A stretch of 64,000 bases of DNA from Pseudomonadota bacterium (GTDB lineage: Bacteria > Pseudomonadota > Gammaproteobacteria > Burkholderiales > Burkholderiaceae_C). Within the stretch, counting starts at the first letter, position 1, and the number at the start of each line of letters is the position of its first letter. Below the pieces are notes generated by a model that ran no database searches, was not told the origin of the DNA, and was given only the letters and a program-made list of their open reading frames with translations. The stretch is from NCBI GenBank assembly GCA_021799355.1, contig JAJZAQ010000004.1, forward strand, positions 31,821 through 95,820, in the 5' to 3' direction. A program made the translations under genes and the position numbers. Shown piece by piece: positions 55,241-63,820 of the stretch.

Positions 55241-56095
55241 TTGGCAACCTATCTCATCGGTGACGTCCAGGGCTGTGCCGACGCGCTCGACGCGCTGCTG
55301 GCTGCGCTGCGTTTCGACCCGGCCAGCGACCGCCTGATCGTTCTGGGCGACTTGGTCAACCGCGGGCCGCAATCGCTGGCGAGCATGGAGCGTCTGATGG
55401 CGCTGGGCGACGCCGCGCAATGCCTGCTGGGCAACCACGATCTGCACCTGCTGGCCGTGGCCAACGGCGTGCGCAAGGCGCACCGCAGCGACACGCTCGA
55501 CGACATCCTGCAGTCGCCGCGGCGCGATGCGCTGATCGACTGGGTGCGCAACCGCCCGCTGGCGCTGTTCGAACAGGGATGGCTGCTGGTTCACGCCGGC
55601 GTGCTGCCGCAGTGGACGGCGGCGCAAACCCTGCAACTGGCCGCCGAAGTGCAGCAAAAGCTGCGCGCGCCCGATTACGTCGATTTTTTGCGCGTGATGT
55701 ACGGCAACGAACCCACCGAGTGGAAAGACAGCCTGACCGGCTTCGACCGCCTGCGCATCGTCGTCAACACCCTCACCCGCGCCCGCTTTGTCGACACCGA
55801 CCCGGCGCACTACGGCCGGCTCGATTTCCACAACAAACAAGCCAGCGCCAACGGCGGCAGCAGCACGCTGGCACCTTGGTTTGCGCTGCCGCGGCGCGCC
55901 ACCCGGGGCACACCCATGGCTTTCGGCCACTGGTCCACCCTCGGCCTGCACTGGGAAGACGGCGCGCTGTGCCTGGACAGCGGCTGCCTGTGGGGCGGGG
56001 CGCTGTCGGCGGCGCAGCTCGCCCCGCCCGGTCAGCCGTGGCTGGACGTGGTGCAAATCCCGTGCACGCGCCGCCTGGAGCCCATGCCGGACTGA
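55241..56095 (+). CDS. apaH: Bis(5'-nucleosyl)-tetraphosphatase, symmetrical
   Basis: A 284-residue ApaH that splits Ap4A into two ADP. It has the metallophosphatase motifs GDVQGC, GDLVNRGP and GNHDLHLL, and a C-terminal GHWSTLG. A TTG at 55241 with AGGGAG five bases upstream gives the usual start MATYLIGDVQGC. A GTG six bases earlier overlaps that ribosome site and is less likely. It is divergent from the phosphohexomutase gene. The 238-bp gap downstream holds no gene I can recognise. Confidence 0.94.
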   Translation: MATYLIGDVQGCADALDALLAALRFDPASDRLIVLGDLVNRGPQSLASMERLMALGDAAQCLLGNHDLHLLAVANGVRKAHRSDTLDDILQSPRRDALIDWVRNRPLALFEQGWLLVHAGVLPQWTAAQTLQLAAEVQQKLRAPDYVDFLRVMYGNEPTEWKDSLTGFDRLRIVVNTLTRARFVDTDPAHYGRLDFHNKQASANGGSSTLAPWFALPRRATRGTPMAFGHWSTLGLHWEDGALCLDSGCLWGGALSAAQLAPPGQPWLDVVQIPCTRRLEPMPD

Positions 56096-56333
56096 CACCG
56101 GTCTGACTCCTGACTTCGCTTGTCGGCGTTGCCCGTGCCGCTGGCGGCGCACTACGATCGGCGCAGAAGCAAACGCTGAGGCAAGCCGCGAGCGCGATGG
56201 GCTGCAAGGCGCACGCAGCGCAGGATGCGAGGCATATCCATCGGATAGACGCGCACCCGGGCACCGCGCAAGGCCGCAGACCGTCCGCGGTGCAATTTAT
56301 TCAGCGTTTGCATCACAATTCGTGGAGACGACC

Positions 56334-58031
56334 ATGCCCGAGATTCACCCCGCCTTTGCCGCGGCGCGCGACCTGCTGCTGCGCCACCGCACCGACTACA
56401 CCCGCGCCTATGCCGAGTTCCAGTGGCCGCGGCTGGACACGTTCAACTGGGCGCTGGATTACTTCGACCCGATGGCGCGCGGCAATGCGCAGCTGGCGCT
56501 GTGGATCGTCGAGGAAGACGGCAGCGACGCGCGCTACAGCTTTGCCGACATGGCGCAGCGCTCGGCGCGCATGGCCAACTTTTTGCGCGCGCACGGCGTG
56601 CGGCGCGGCGAGCGGGTGCTGCTGATGCTGCCCAACTGCATCGCGCTGTGGGACGCGATGCTGGCGTGCATCAAGCTCGGCGCGGTGATGATTCCCGCAA
56701 CCACCCTGCTCACCCCGGCCGATCTGGAAGACCGCATCAGCCGCGGCGAGGTGCGGCACGTGATCTGCCTGGCAGCCGACACGCCCAAGTTCGCCGCGCT
56801 GCCCGCAGACGTCTGGACGCGGGTGCGCGGACGCTTCACCCCGGGCCAGGCGCCCGCGGGCTGGACCTCGCTCGATGGCGCGCAGGCCGAGAGCGACGCC
56901 TTCACGCCCGACGCGCCCACCCGTGCCACCGACCCGCTGCTGCTGTACTTCACCTCCGGAACCACGTCCAAGCCCAAGCTCGTTTTGCACACCCACCAGA
57001 GCTACCCCGTCGGCACGCTGGCGACGATGTACTGGATCGGCCTGCAGCCCGGCGACGTGCACTGGAACATCAGCTCCCCTGGTTGGGCCAAGCACGCGTG
57101 GAGCAGCTTTTTCGCGCCGTGGAACGCCGGCGCGGCGATCTTCGCCTTCAACCAGAGCCGGTTCAACGCCCACGCCACGCTGCAGACGCTGTCGCGCTGC
57201 GGCGTGACCACGCTGTGCGCGCCGCCGACCGTCTGGCGCATGCTCATCCAGGAAGACCTCGCCGCATTCCCGGTCAAACTGCGCGAGCTGGTGGGTGCGG
57301 GTGAGCCGCTCAACCCCGAGGTGATCGAGCGCGTGCGCGCCGCCTGGGGCATCACCATCCGCGACGGCTACGGCCAGACCGAAACCTGCGCGCTGATCGG
57401 CAACTCGCCGGGGCAGCCTGTCAAACCCGGGGCGATGGGCCGGCCGATGCCCGGCTATCGCATCCGCCTGCTCGACATCGACGGCAACCCCGCCGACGAA
57501 GGCGAAGTCTGCGTCGAGCTCGACCCGCGCCCCACCGGCCTGATGCAGGAATACGCCGGCGACGCGGCCAAGACCGCGCAAGTCACCGCAGGCCACGTCT
57601 ACCACACCGGCGACGTGGCGCAGCGCGACGCCGACGGTTATTTCACCTTCGTCGGCCGCACCGACGATGTGTTCAAGTCGTCCGACTACCGCATCAGCCC
57701 CTTCGAGCTGGAGAGCCTGCTGATCGAGCATCCGGCGGTGGCCGAGGCGGCGGTCGTGCCCTGCCCCGACCCGGTGCGACTGACCATCCCCAAGGCGTAC
57801 GTCGCCTGCCGCGTCGGCTATGCACCCAGCGCCGAGCTTGCGCGCGACATCCTGGCGTTCGTGCGCGAGCGCGCCGCGCCGTACAAGCGCGTGCGCCGCA
57901 TCGAGTTTTTCGATCTGCCCAAGACCATCTCGGGCAAGATTCGTCGCGTCGAGCTGCGTCAGCGCGAAGCGCAGCGCGGCACCGGCGTTCGCGCCGAGCT
58001 GGAATTCTGGGAGGAAGACTTCTTCGCCTAA
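56334..58031 (+). CDS. AMP-dependent acyl-CoA synthetase
   Basis: A 565-residue adenylate-forming enzyme of the acyl/acetyl-CoA synthetase family. The A3 P-loop reads YFTSGTTSKPKL near residues 204-215. A5 YGQTET is near 350, A8 GRTDDVFKSSDYRISPFELE near 442-461, and the catalytic lysine of A10 lies in PKTISGKIRR near 535. The N-terminal FNWALDYFD block matches medium-chain or benzoate-type acyl-CoA synthetases. The exact acid substrate is not deducible. GGAG lies six bases before the ATG. Confidence 0.9.
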   Translation: MPEIHPAFAAARDLLLRHRTDYTRAYAEFQWPRLDTFNWALDYFDPMARGNAQLALWIVEEDGSDARYSFADMAQRSARMANFLRAHGVRRGERVLLMLPNCIALWDAMLACIKLGAVMIPATTLLTPADLEDRISRGEVRHVICLAADTPKFAALPADVWTRVRGRFTPGQAPAGWTSLDGAQAESDAFTPDAPTRATDPLLLYFTSGTTSKPKLVLHTHQSYPVGTLATMYWIGLQPGDVHWNISSPGWAKHAWSSFFAPWNAGAAIFAFNQSRFNAHATLQTLSRCGVTTLCAPPTVWRMLIQEDLAAFPVKLRELVGAGEPLNPEVIERVRAAWGITIRDGYGQTETCALIGNSPGQPVKPGAMGRPMPGYRIRLLDIDGNPADEGEVCVELDPRPTGLMQEYAGDAAKTAQVTAGHVYHTGDVAQRDADGYFTFVGRTDDVFKSSDYRISPFELESLLIEHPAVAEAAVVPCPDPVRLTIPKAYVACRVGYAPSAELARDILAFVRERAAPYKRVRRIEFFDLPKTISGKIRRVELRQREAQRGTGVRAELEFWEEDFFA

Positions 58032-58149
58032 GTGACCGTTTTAATCCACCTGCGCCAGATCGCGCTGCCGCGTCTCGCCCAGCGCGATCACGGCGATCAA
58101 GCGGTTACTCGCCCGAGGATGCGTCCGGCAATTGGCCGCAGCGTCGGCA

Positions 58150-58764
58150 TCAAGAGTGAGCCACCTCCGGATCGAACCCCGCCGCAGGCACGCGCAGAAA
58201 GTGCTCGCGGTAGTGCAGCAGTTCGTCGATCGATTCCTGGATGTCGGCTAGCGCGGTGTGCGCCTGCACCTTTTTGAAGCTGCTGACGACTTCGGGCCGC
58301 CAGCGGCGGGCGAGTTCCTTCAGGCTGCTGACGTCGAGGTTGCGGTAGTGGAAATGGCGTTCGAGCTCGGGCATCCAGCGGGCCATGAAGCGGCGGTCCT
58401 GGCAGATGGTGTTGCCGCACATCGGGCTCTTGCCTGCCGGCACGTATTGCTGCAAAAAGGCAAGCAGGGTTTGCACCGCCTGCGCCTCGTCGACGGTGCT
58501 TTCGCGCACCCGCTGCGTCAGCCCACTTTTGCCGTGGGTGTTCTGGTTCCACGCGTCCATGCCGGCGAGCACCTCTTCGCTCTGGTGGATCGCCAGCACC
58601 GGGCCTTCGACCCGCACGGTCAGTTGCGGGTCGGTGACGACCACGGCGATTTCGATGATGCGGTCGGTGTCGGGGTTGAGCCCGGTCATTTCCATGTCCA
58701 CCCAGATCAGGTTGTCGTCGTGGCAGGCGAGAACGGGGGTGGAGGGCGCGGCGGATTCGGACAT
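58150..58764 (-). CDS. orn: Oligoribonuclease
   Basis: A 204-residue DEDDh 3'-5' exoribonuclease that degrades di- to pentanucleotides, including pGpG from cyclic-di-GMP. Exo I is [22 protein letters not shown] near residues 19-40. Exo II holds the Asp of CQDRRFM, and the catalytic [14 protein letters not shown] closes the site. The ATG at 58764 gives the normal length; the open frame upstream overlaps the divergent protease gene region. It has its own transcript, divergent from the M48 peptidase gene with 100 bp between starts. Confidence 0.95.
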   Translation of the reverse strand: MSESAAPSTPVLACHDDNLIWVDMEMTGLNPDTDRIIEIAVVVTDPQLTVRVEGPVLAIHQSEEVLAGMDAWNQNTHGKSGLTQRVRESTVDEAQAVQTLLAFLQQYVPAGKSPMCGNTICQDRRFMARWMPELERHFHYRNLDVSSLKELARRWRPEVVSSFKKVQAHTALADIQESIDELLHYREHFLRVPAAGFDPEVAHS

Positions 58765-58864
58765 GGTCGGCGTTGAGTAGGGAAAAGGCGGCGCCACGCA
58801 GCAAGGCGGCGCTGGGTGGAATAATCTGCGATCCATCGATCGCTGCTCGACCAAGGATTTTCGC

Positions 58865-60175
58865 ATGAGCCCGCAACACCTTGCCCTTGCCTGGAGCGTG
58901 TTGTTCGTCGCCGCGCTCGTCGGCGGCACGGCGCTCAGGCTGTGGCTGGCGCAACGCCAGTTGCGCCATGTGCTGGCGAACCGCGATGCCGTGCCCGCGC
59001 CGTTTCGTGCCAGCATTGCGCTTGCCGCGCACCAGAAGGCCGCCGATTACACCGTCGCCAAGCTGCGCTTCGGCCTGTGGAGCACGCTGTTTTCCGCCGT
59101 GGTCGTGCTGCTGTGGACGCTCGAAGGCGGGCTGCAGCTGCTCAACGGCTGGGTGAGCGGCACCTTCGGCACCGCCCTGGGCGGGCAGCTCGCGCTGCTC
59201 GTGGCGTTCGCCGTGATCAGCGCGCTACTCGACCTGCCCTGGGACGTGGCCCGCACCTTCGGGCTGGAGGCACGCTTTGGCTTCAACCGGCAGACGCCGC
59301 GGTCGTTCGTCCTGGACCTGGTGAAAAACGCCGTGGTCAGCGCCGTGGTCCTGCTGCCGCTGGCGCTGCTGCTGCTGTGGATCATGCAAACCGCAGGCGG
59401 CTGGTGGTGGCTGTGGGCCTGGGCCGGGATGACGGCCTTCAGCCTGCTGATGATGGTCATCTACCCCCTGGTCATCGCCCCGCTGTTCAACAAATTCCAG
59501 CCTCTGCCCGACGGCGAGGTCAAAGCCCGCGCGCAGGCGCTGATGCAGCGCTGCAACTTCGCCCTGTCCGGGCTGTACGTCATGGACGGGTCGCGGCGCA
59601 GCGCGCACGCCAATGCCTATTTCACCGGCATGGGGGCGGCGCGCCGCGTGGTGCTGTTCGATACCCTGCTGCAGCAGCTCACCCCGGTGCAGATCGAGGG
59701 CGTGCTGGCGCACGAAGTCGGGCATTACAAGCGGCATCACATCATCAAACGCATGGGCATGATGTTCGCGCTCAGCCTGGCCGGGTTCGCGCTGCTGGGA
59801 TGGCTGGCCGATCAAGTGTGGTTTTACGTCGGCCTGGGAGTCATGCCCAATCTGTTCGCTCCCAACCACGCGCTCGCCCTCATCCTGTTCAGCCTGATGC
59901 TGCCGGTGTTCGGGGTGTTTTTTTCGCCTCTGGCTGCAGCCACGTCGCGCAAACACGAATTCGAGGCCGATGCCTACGCCGCACAGCACAGCGATGCCAA
60001 GGCGCTGGGCGAGGCCCTGGTCGCGCTGTACCGCGACAACGCCAGCACCCTGACCCCCGACCCGGTGTACGTGCGCTTCTACTACAGCCACCCGCCGGCG
60101 CTGCAGCGGCTCGAACGCCTGGGCGCGCTGCCGGCCACCGACTCCCCTGCCATGCACTCCCCGGCTGCGGCCTGA
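58865..60175 (+). CDS. M48 family metallopeptidase (Ste24/CAAX-protease type)
   Basis: A 436-residue membrane zinc protease. About six membrane helices surround the HExxH motif, [11 protein letters not shown], with the first histidine near residue 283. The third ligand Glu lies in [12 protein letters not shown] near 366. The N-terminal M48_N domain ([16 protein letters not shown]) is present, as in Ste24/HtpX-like CAAX peptidases. In bacteria these probably remove damaged membrane proteins. It is followed after 6 bp by phhB. Confidence 0.92.
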   Translation: MSPQHLALAWSVLFVAALVGGTALRLWLAQRQLRHVLANRDAVPAPFRASIALAAHQKAADYTVAKLRFGLWSTLFSAVVVLLWTLEGGLQLLNGWVSGTFGTALGGQLALLVAFAVISALLDLPWDVARTFGLEARFGFNRQTPRSFVLDLVKNAVVSAVVLLPLALLLLWIMQTAGGWWWLWAWAGMTAFSLLMMVIYPLVIAPLFNKFQPLPDGEVKARAQALMQRCNFALSGLYVMDGSRRSAHANAYFTGMGAARRVVLFDTLLQQLTPVQIEGVLAHEVGHYKRHHIIKRMGMMFALSLAGFALLGWLADQVWFYVGLGVMPNLFAPNHALALILFSLMLPVFGVFFSPLAAATSRKHEFEADAYAAQHSDAKALGEALVALYRDNASTLTPDPVYVRFYYSHPPALQRLERLGALPATDSPAMHSPAAA

Positions 60176-60181
60176 ACCGCC

Positions 60182-60532
60182 ATGACCACGCCCCCCGACG
60201 ATCTGCTCGCCGCACATTGCCAACCGCTCGACGCCAGCAAGCGGCTCGACGCTGCGGCCATTGCCGCCGCGCTGCAGCGGCTTGACGGCTGGCGCAGCGA
60301 AGACGGCGCGCTGCGCAAAACCTACACTTTCTCCAACTATTACCAGACGCTGGCCTTCGTCAACGCGCTGGCCTGGGTGGTGCACCGCGAAGACCACCAC
60401 CCCGATCTGCTGGTGCAGTACAACCGCTGTGCCGTGGCGTACAGCACGCATTCTGCCGGCGGCATCACGCGCAACGACTTGATTCTGGCCGCCAAGACCG
60501 ACGCCGTGTACGCGCAGGGCGCGATGCGCTGA
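60182..60532 (+). CDS. phhB: Pterin-4a-carbinolamine dehydratase
   Basis: A 116-residue PCD/PhhB protein that recycles 4a-hydroxytetrahydrobiopterin for aromatic amino acid hydroxylation. The active-site block HREDHHPDLLVQYNRCAVAYSTHSAGGIT near residues 68-97 is intact, with the characteristic three histidines. No phenylalanine hydroxylase gene is nearby. It lies between the M48 gene and rsgA with 6- and 7-bp gaps, so these genes likely form one transcript with the DUF2007 gene. Confidence 0.94.
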   Translation: MTTPPDDLLAAHCQPLDASKRLDAAAIAAALQRLDGWRSEDGALRKTYTFSNYYQTLAFVNALAWVVHREDHHPDLLVQYNRCAVAYSTHSAGGITRNDLILAAKTDAVYAQGAMR

Positions 60533-60539
60533 AAACCGC

Positions 60540-61508
60540 ATGGGTGTGCCCGGCAGTCCCGCCAAACCGCGTTCGCAGCCCCTGCGCCCCGCCCGGCCGC
60601 AGGGCAAAGACCCCGCCGCCACGCTGGGCGCACGCATCGTCGCCGCCTATGGCCGGCAGTACCTCGCGCAGCTCGACGACGGTACGGTGCTGCCCTGCCT
60701 GCCGCGCGGCAAACGCGCCGAGGCCGTGTGCGGCGACCGCGTGCTGCTTGCCGCCGGCACGCCGCCGCTGGCGATTGCCGACCTGCTGCCACGGCGCAAT
60801 GTGCTGTGGCGGCAGGATCAGTGGCGCAGCAAAGTGTTCGCCGCCAACATCGACCGCGTGCTGCTCGTCACCGCCACCTATCCCGGCATCCAGCATGGGC
60901 TGATCGGGCGCGCGCTGGTCGCCGCCGACGCCGCGGACATCCCGGTGACCCTGCTGCTGAACAAATGCGATCTGCCACAGGCCGACGCCGCGCGCGCCGA
61001 CATGGCGCTGTACCGCGACCTGGGGTATGACGTCATCGAACTGTCGGTGCACACCGCGCCCCAGGCGGCGCGGCAGGCGCTCACCCCCCTGCTGTCGGGC
61101 CAGACCTGCCTGCTGCTGGGCGCTTCCGGCGTTGGCAAATCCAGCCTGACCAATCTGCTCGCGCCACAGGCACAGGCGGCAACGCGCGAGCTCTCCACCG
61201 CGCTGTCGGCGGGCAAACACACCACCACGGCGACCCGGCTGTACGATCTGCCCGGACTGCCACCGGGCAGCGCGCTGATGGATTCCCCCGGGTTCCAGAC
61301 CTTCGGCCTGCACCACCTGACGGTGTCGCAACTGCAACACGGCTTCGTCGAAATCCGTGCGCGCAACGGGCAGTGCCGGTTCCAGAACTGCACCCACCGC
61401 AACGAACCCGGCTGCGTCTTCACCACCGACCCGCACGCCATCACCCCGGCACGGCTGGCGCTGTACCGCCAGATCTACGCCGAAATCACGTCGCCGCCGC
61501 CACGATGA
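60540..61508 (+). CDS. rsgA: Ribosome small-subunit-dependent GTPase A
   Basis: A 322-residue circularly permuted GTPase that checks 30S ribosome assembly. An N-terminal OB-fold is followed by the permuted G motifs: NKCD (G4) near residue 141, G1 GASGVGKSS near 193-201, and DSPG (G3) near 247. A C-terminal zinc site CRFQNCTHRNEPGC lies near 280-293. The start ATG at 60540 lies 7 bp after phhB. The stop overlaps the start of the DUF2007 gene (ATGA). Confidence 0.96.
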   Translation: MGVPGSPAKPRSQPLRPARPQGKDPAATLGARIVAAYGRQYLAQLDDGTVLPCLPRGKRAEAVCGDRVLLAAGTPPLAIADLLPRRNVLWRQDQWRSKVFAANIDRVLLVTATYPGIQHGLIGRALVAADAADIPVTLLLNKCDLPQADAARADMALYRDLGYDVIELSVHTAPQAARQALTPLLSGQTCLLLGASGVGKSSLTNLLAPQAQAATRELSTALSAGKHTTTATRLYDLPGLPPGSALMDSPGFQTFGLHHLTVSQLQHGFVEIRARNGQCRFQNCTHRNEPGCVFTTDPHAITPARLALYRQIYAEITSPPPR

Positions 61509-61753
61509 AACGTGTGGACGTCGCCCCCAATCTGGTCATCGCCTCGCTCTGGGCCGACGCGCTCAACGCCGCCGGAGTGCGCGCGACGGTGTTTTCCCGC
61601 TACCTCAGCAGCATCGCCGGTGAAATCCCGCCCGACGAGTGCAACCCGGCCGTGTGGGTGCTCGACGACGCCGACCTGCCGCGCGCCCGGCAATTGCTCG
61701 CTGAGCTGCGTACCCCGCTGCGCGGACGCCGCTGGCAGTGCCCCCGGCCGTGA
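61505..61753 (+). CDS. DUF2007-family small protein
   Basis: An 82-residue protein of the DUF2007 group, described as putative signal-transducing. Conserved parts are LVIASLWADALNAAGVRATVF and VWVLDDADLPRARQLLAEL. The function is not established. Its ATG overlaps the rsgA stop. Its own stop codon (61751-61753) lies inside the first 78-bp repeat, so the repeat lands exactly at the end of this operon without destroying the gene. Confidence 0.85.
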   Translation: MKRVDVAPNLVIASLWADALNAAGVRATVFSRYLSSIAGEIPPDECNPAVWVLDDADLPRARQLLAELRTPLRGRRWQCPRP

Positions 61754-61826
61754 ACGGGGTCAGGTCTAGCAAAGTAGCAAATCCATACCGGCGCATGCTA
61801 CGAAGATAGACCTGACCCCAAAACTC
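61749..61826. repeat. 78-bp nested palindromic repeat, copy A
   Basis: The core 61756-61819 has 13-bp outer arms, GGGGTCAGGTCTA and TAGACCTGACCCC. Inside lies a second hairpin, GTAGCA at 61774-61779 with TGCTAC at 61796-61801. The identical CGTGAAC before and AAAACTC after extend the match with copy B to 78 bp with two C/T differences. The shape resembles REP/MITE elements of the kind linked to RAYT transposases, but no transposase lies nearby. The phage remnant begins directly at its right arm. Confidence 0.88.
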
Positions 61827-62183
61827 CGCCAGGATGCCCAGCGCCTTGAGTTGCGCGATGGCCGCGTCTTTTTGCGCGTTGGTGGGGCTGCCGGCCCACA
61901 CCAGGTTGTCGCGGTCGACGACGATGGCGTGGCGGGCGATGATCACGCCGGGCTTGTCGCCGCCGCTGGCGTCCACCGCGGCAAAGGCAATGCCGATGGC
62001 GTTTTGCGTGCCATCGGAAGCCGTCGGGTTGAACGCGGCGATCTTGCCGCTGGCCGTCACGCGCCCGACCACTTGACCGGGCACAAGGGTTTGGCCGCTG
62101 GCGACGGTCACGTCCTCGCGGCTGTAGTTCTGCGGCGCCTCGTACTTGAGGAACTGGCCGATGGTGGCTTGCATCGTGGGCAT
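61820..62183 (-). pseudogene. Phage head decoration protein, 3'-truncated
   Basis: About 121 codons of a small phage capsid decoration protein. It starts MPTMQATIGQFLKYEAPQNYS at an ATG with AGGAGA five bases upstream, and contains VPGQVVGRVTASGKIAAFNP and AIGIAFAAVDASG. The match ends at GILAEF, where the reading frame enters the 78-bp repeat and runs on through unrelated sequence to a stop at 61605. The true C-terminus and the major capsid gene that normally follows are missing. It lies 17 bp after the protease/scaffold gene, in normal phage order. Confidence 0.7.
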
Positions 62184-62200
62184 GGGGGTCTCCTAGCCGT

Positions 62201-63118
62201 TCAGACGTTTTTGAGGGCGAAGCGGTACACCTCGTCCCAGTCAATCGAGCGATCGGGCTGGCTGGCCGCGCGGCTTAGCGCCTGCGAGGCAAACAGCGCC
62301 GGGTTGGGCTGTGGGCGGGCGGCCTGCGCCACGGCTTTCAGATCGGCGGCGAACGCGGCAAACGCCGCATCGCTCATCTCGAGGTAGGGCCTGGCCGCCT
62401 CTTCGTCAGGCGCGTCGCGACCAATGGCCGCAAACAGCGCGGACAGCTGCTCGGCGCGGCGCTCTTGGCGCACGCGGTTCAGTTCGGCTTGCAGGCTCTT
62501 GACCTGCTCGTTCAGCCCTGCAATGAGGGCTTCGTCTTCGGCGGTGCGAGACATGGGGGATGGCTCCTTTGCAGGGGTGGAAAACGCCGACAGCGCCTGC
62601 GCCTGCGTTTGCGGGTCGGCGCCGACGGCAACGAAAGACACTTCGCGGATGAACGGCCGCTCGAACACCCCGGCCACGCGCAGGGGCTGGCCGTTGATCA
62701 GAACGGGGTCGGACACTTCGCGGAAATCCGCGCTCATGCCCACGCTCATCTGCAGCGGATAGCCCGCCTTGAGCAGCGCGGCGATCTGCTGGCCGGCCGG
62801 GGTGAGGTCGGTGATCTCGCCGGCGATGCGCAGCTGCAGCGTGCCGTCTTCGGCTGTGGCGCGGAAAATGCTGCCCTGCCCGGCGATGCGCTCGATGCGG
62901 CCGTCGTGATCGGTGAGCACCGGCAGGGTGTCGCCGTCGGGGTTTTTCATGGCGGACAGGTCGATGGCCACATCGCCCAGCCAGCCATATTGCGGCACCA
63001 CGCCGCCGGAATAGGCAATGCCTTCGAAGCGCAGCGGCTGCTTCGCGTCGGCAGGGGCCTGCGCATTCACCGCGAAGGTGAAGGTGTGCAGCGCCGGTCG
63101 GGTTTGGGGCTCGTTCAT
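62201..63118 (-). CDS. Phage prohead protease-scaffold protein (remnant locus)
   Basis: A 305-residue protein. Residues about 25-165 resemble the HK97-type/Mu GpI prohead protease: VLTDHDGRIERIAGQGS supplies the candidate catalytic His, and MSVGMSADFREVS the candidate Ser. Residues about 185-305 form a Gln/Glu/Ala-rich coiled-coil scaffold with an internal Met-Ser start (MSRTAEDEALIAG), possibly a separate in-frame scaffold product. The frame is intact, but the genes on both sides are truncated and no portal, terminase or capsid gene is present, so it is probably non-functional cargo. Confidence 0.78.
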   Translation of the reverse strand: MNEPQTRPALHTFTFAVNAQAPADAKQPLRFEGIAYSGGVVPQYGWLGDVAIDLSAMKNPDGDTLPVLTDHDGRIERIAGQGSIFRATAEDGTLQLRIAGEITDLTPAGQQIAALLKAGYPLQMSVGMSADFREVSDPVLINGQPLRVAGVFERPFIREVSFVAVGADPQTQAQALSAFSTPAKEPSPMSRTAEDEALIAGLNEQVKSLQAELNRVRQERRAEQLSALFAAIGRDAPDEEAARPYLEMSDAAFAAFAADLKAVAQAARPQPNPALFASQALSRAASQPDRSIDWDEVYRFALKNV

Positions 63119-63208
63119 GCCCGGCGATGGTGCCTGGGCATCGTGGCGATGTCGGGGCGAACGGGTTCGCCGGTTTTGGCGGAAAACCTACGCAACGCCA
63201 GCGCGCGG

Positions 63209-63475
63209 TCAGCGCAAGGCGTACTCGCTGCCGTCCTGCAGCTTGGCTCCGCGCAGCAGTTCGCGTAAACTGACTTTGCGCCCCGTGGTCAGCTGGGCTG
63301 TCTGAACCCCTTCAGGGGTGGAGTAGGACGGTGAGATCCCCGGCGGGGCGCGTTCTATTTGCACGGCCGCCAGGGAGTGCAACAGGCGTGGATCGCCGTA
63401 GTCCTTGACCGTCAATTGCACGCGAAACAGACGGTCGCCGATCATCAGCGCCGCCCACATCCTCAAAACGGCCAC
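63209..63475 (-). pseudogene. 5'-truncated phage protein tail, possible nuclease-like domain
   Basis: An 88-residue open frame reading LFRVQLTVKDYGDPRLLHSLAAVQI and ending SLRELLRGAKLQDGSEYALR. The block resembles the C-terminal nuclease-like (PBECR-type) domain often fused to Mu-F-like minor head proteins. That fits its place upstream of the prohead protease. The frame is cut at its 5' side near 63487, at a GGGTCAGGTCT sequence, so only the tail of a larger gene remains. The domain name is tentative. Confidence 0.5.
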
Positions 63476-63487
63476 GACATCGGAACT

Positions 63488-63501
63488 GGGTCAGGTCTCG
63501 C
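63488..63501. repeat. Solitary arm of the 78-bp repeat
   Basis: GGGTCAGGTCTCGC matches the left arm of the 78-bp repeats with one change (C for A). It lies exactly at the 5' breakpoint of the phage remnant, facing the right arm of copy A at the other breakpoint. No second arm follows. Confidence 0.6.
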
Positions 63502-63703
63502 AAAATGGCGCGCCGCCCGCTGCCGTTGACCTACAGGCGCCGGTGTGGAACACTGACGCCGTTTGCTGGTGGCGAAGTGCCTGCACACAAACCAGAACCA
63601 GCCGCAGCCCGTGGCATGCAGGTGCGCACGGGCTATTTCATGCGCAGCCAGACAATGCGACCTTCAGAAAGGTAGTCTGGCCACTGTTTCTCAACAGGAG
63701 AAA
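63502..63703. other. Unassigned stretch between the arm and copy B
   Basis: About 200 bp with no gene I can support. A short frame from the ATG at 63505 reads MARRPLPLTYRRR and stops after about 55 codons. The MAR-PL start recalls RAYT transposases, but nothing further matches. The whole gene-free interval runs from 63476 to 63820 and otherwise contains the solitary arm, copy B and the hicA promoter. Confidence 0.5.
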
Positions 63704-63781
63704 CGTGAACGGGGTCAGGTCTAGCAAAGTAGCAAATTCATACCGGCGCATGCTACGAAGATAGACCTGACCCTAAAACTC
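63704..63781. repeat. 78-bp nested palindromic repeat, copy B
   Basis: Direct repeat of copy A (61749-61826) with 76 of 78 identical bases. The outer arms are GGGGTCAGGTCTA at 63711-63723 and TAGACCTGACCCT at 63762-63774. The inner GTAGCA/TGCTAC hairpin is preserved. It ends five bases before the -35 of the hicA promoter. Confidence 0.88.
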
Positions 63782-63785
63782 GGTG

Positions 63786-63820
63786 TTGACAGCCCTGAGT
63801 TGGTGGTGACAATACCCACC
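63786..63820 (+). promoter_or_regulatory. hicA promoter
   Basis: A perfect -35 TTGACA (63786-63791) with GACAAT (63808-63813) 16 bp later predicts a start at or next to the hicA ATG. GGTGG and CCACC flank the -10 as a short inverted repeat, a plausible autoregulatory operator. There is no Shine-Dalgarno. Confidence 0.55.

Noticed and set aside
56096..56333. A small gene between apaH and the acyl-CoA synthetase
   Set aside because: The open frames there are extensions of neighbouring frames with no start site, motif or codon pattern of their own.
63505..63675. Start of a RAYT (REP-associated) transposase after the solitary arm
   Set aside because: Only the MAR-PL opening is suggestive. The catalytic HxH and Tyr motifs are absent, and the frame stops after about 55 codons.
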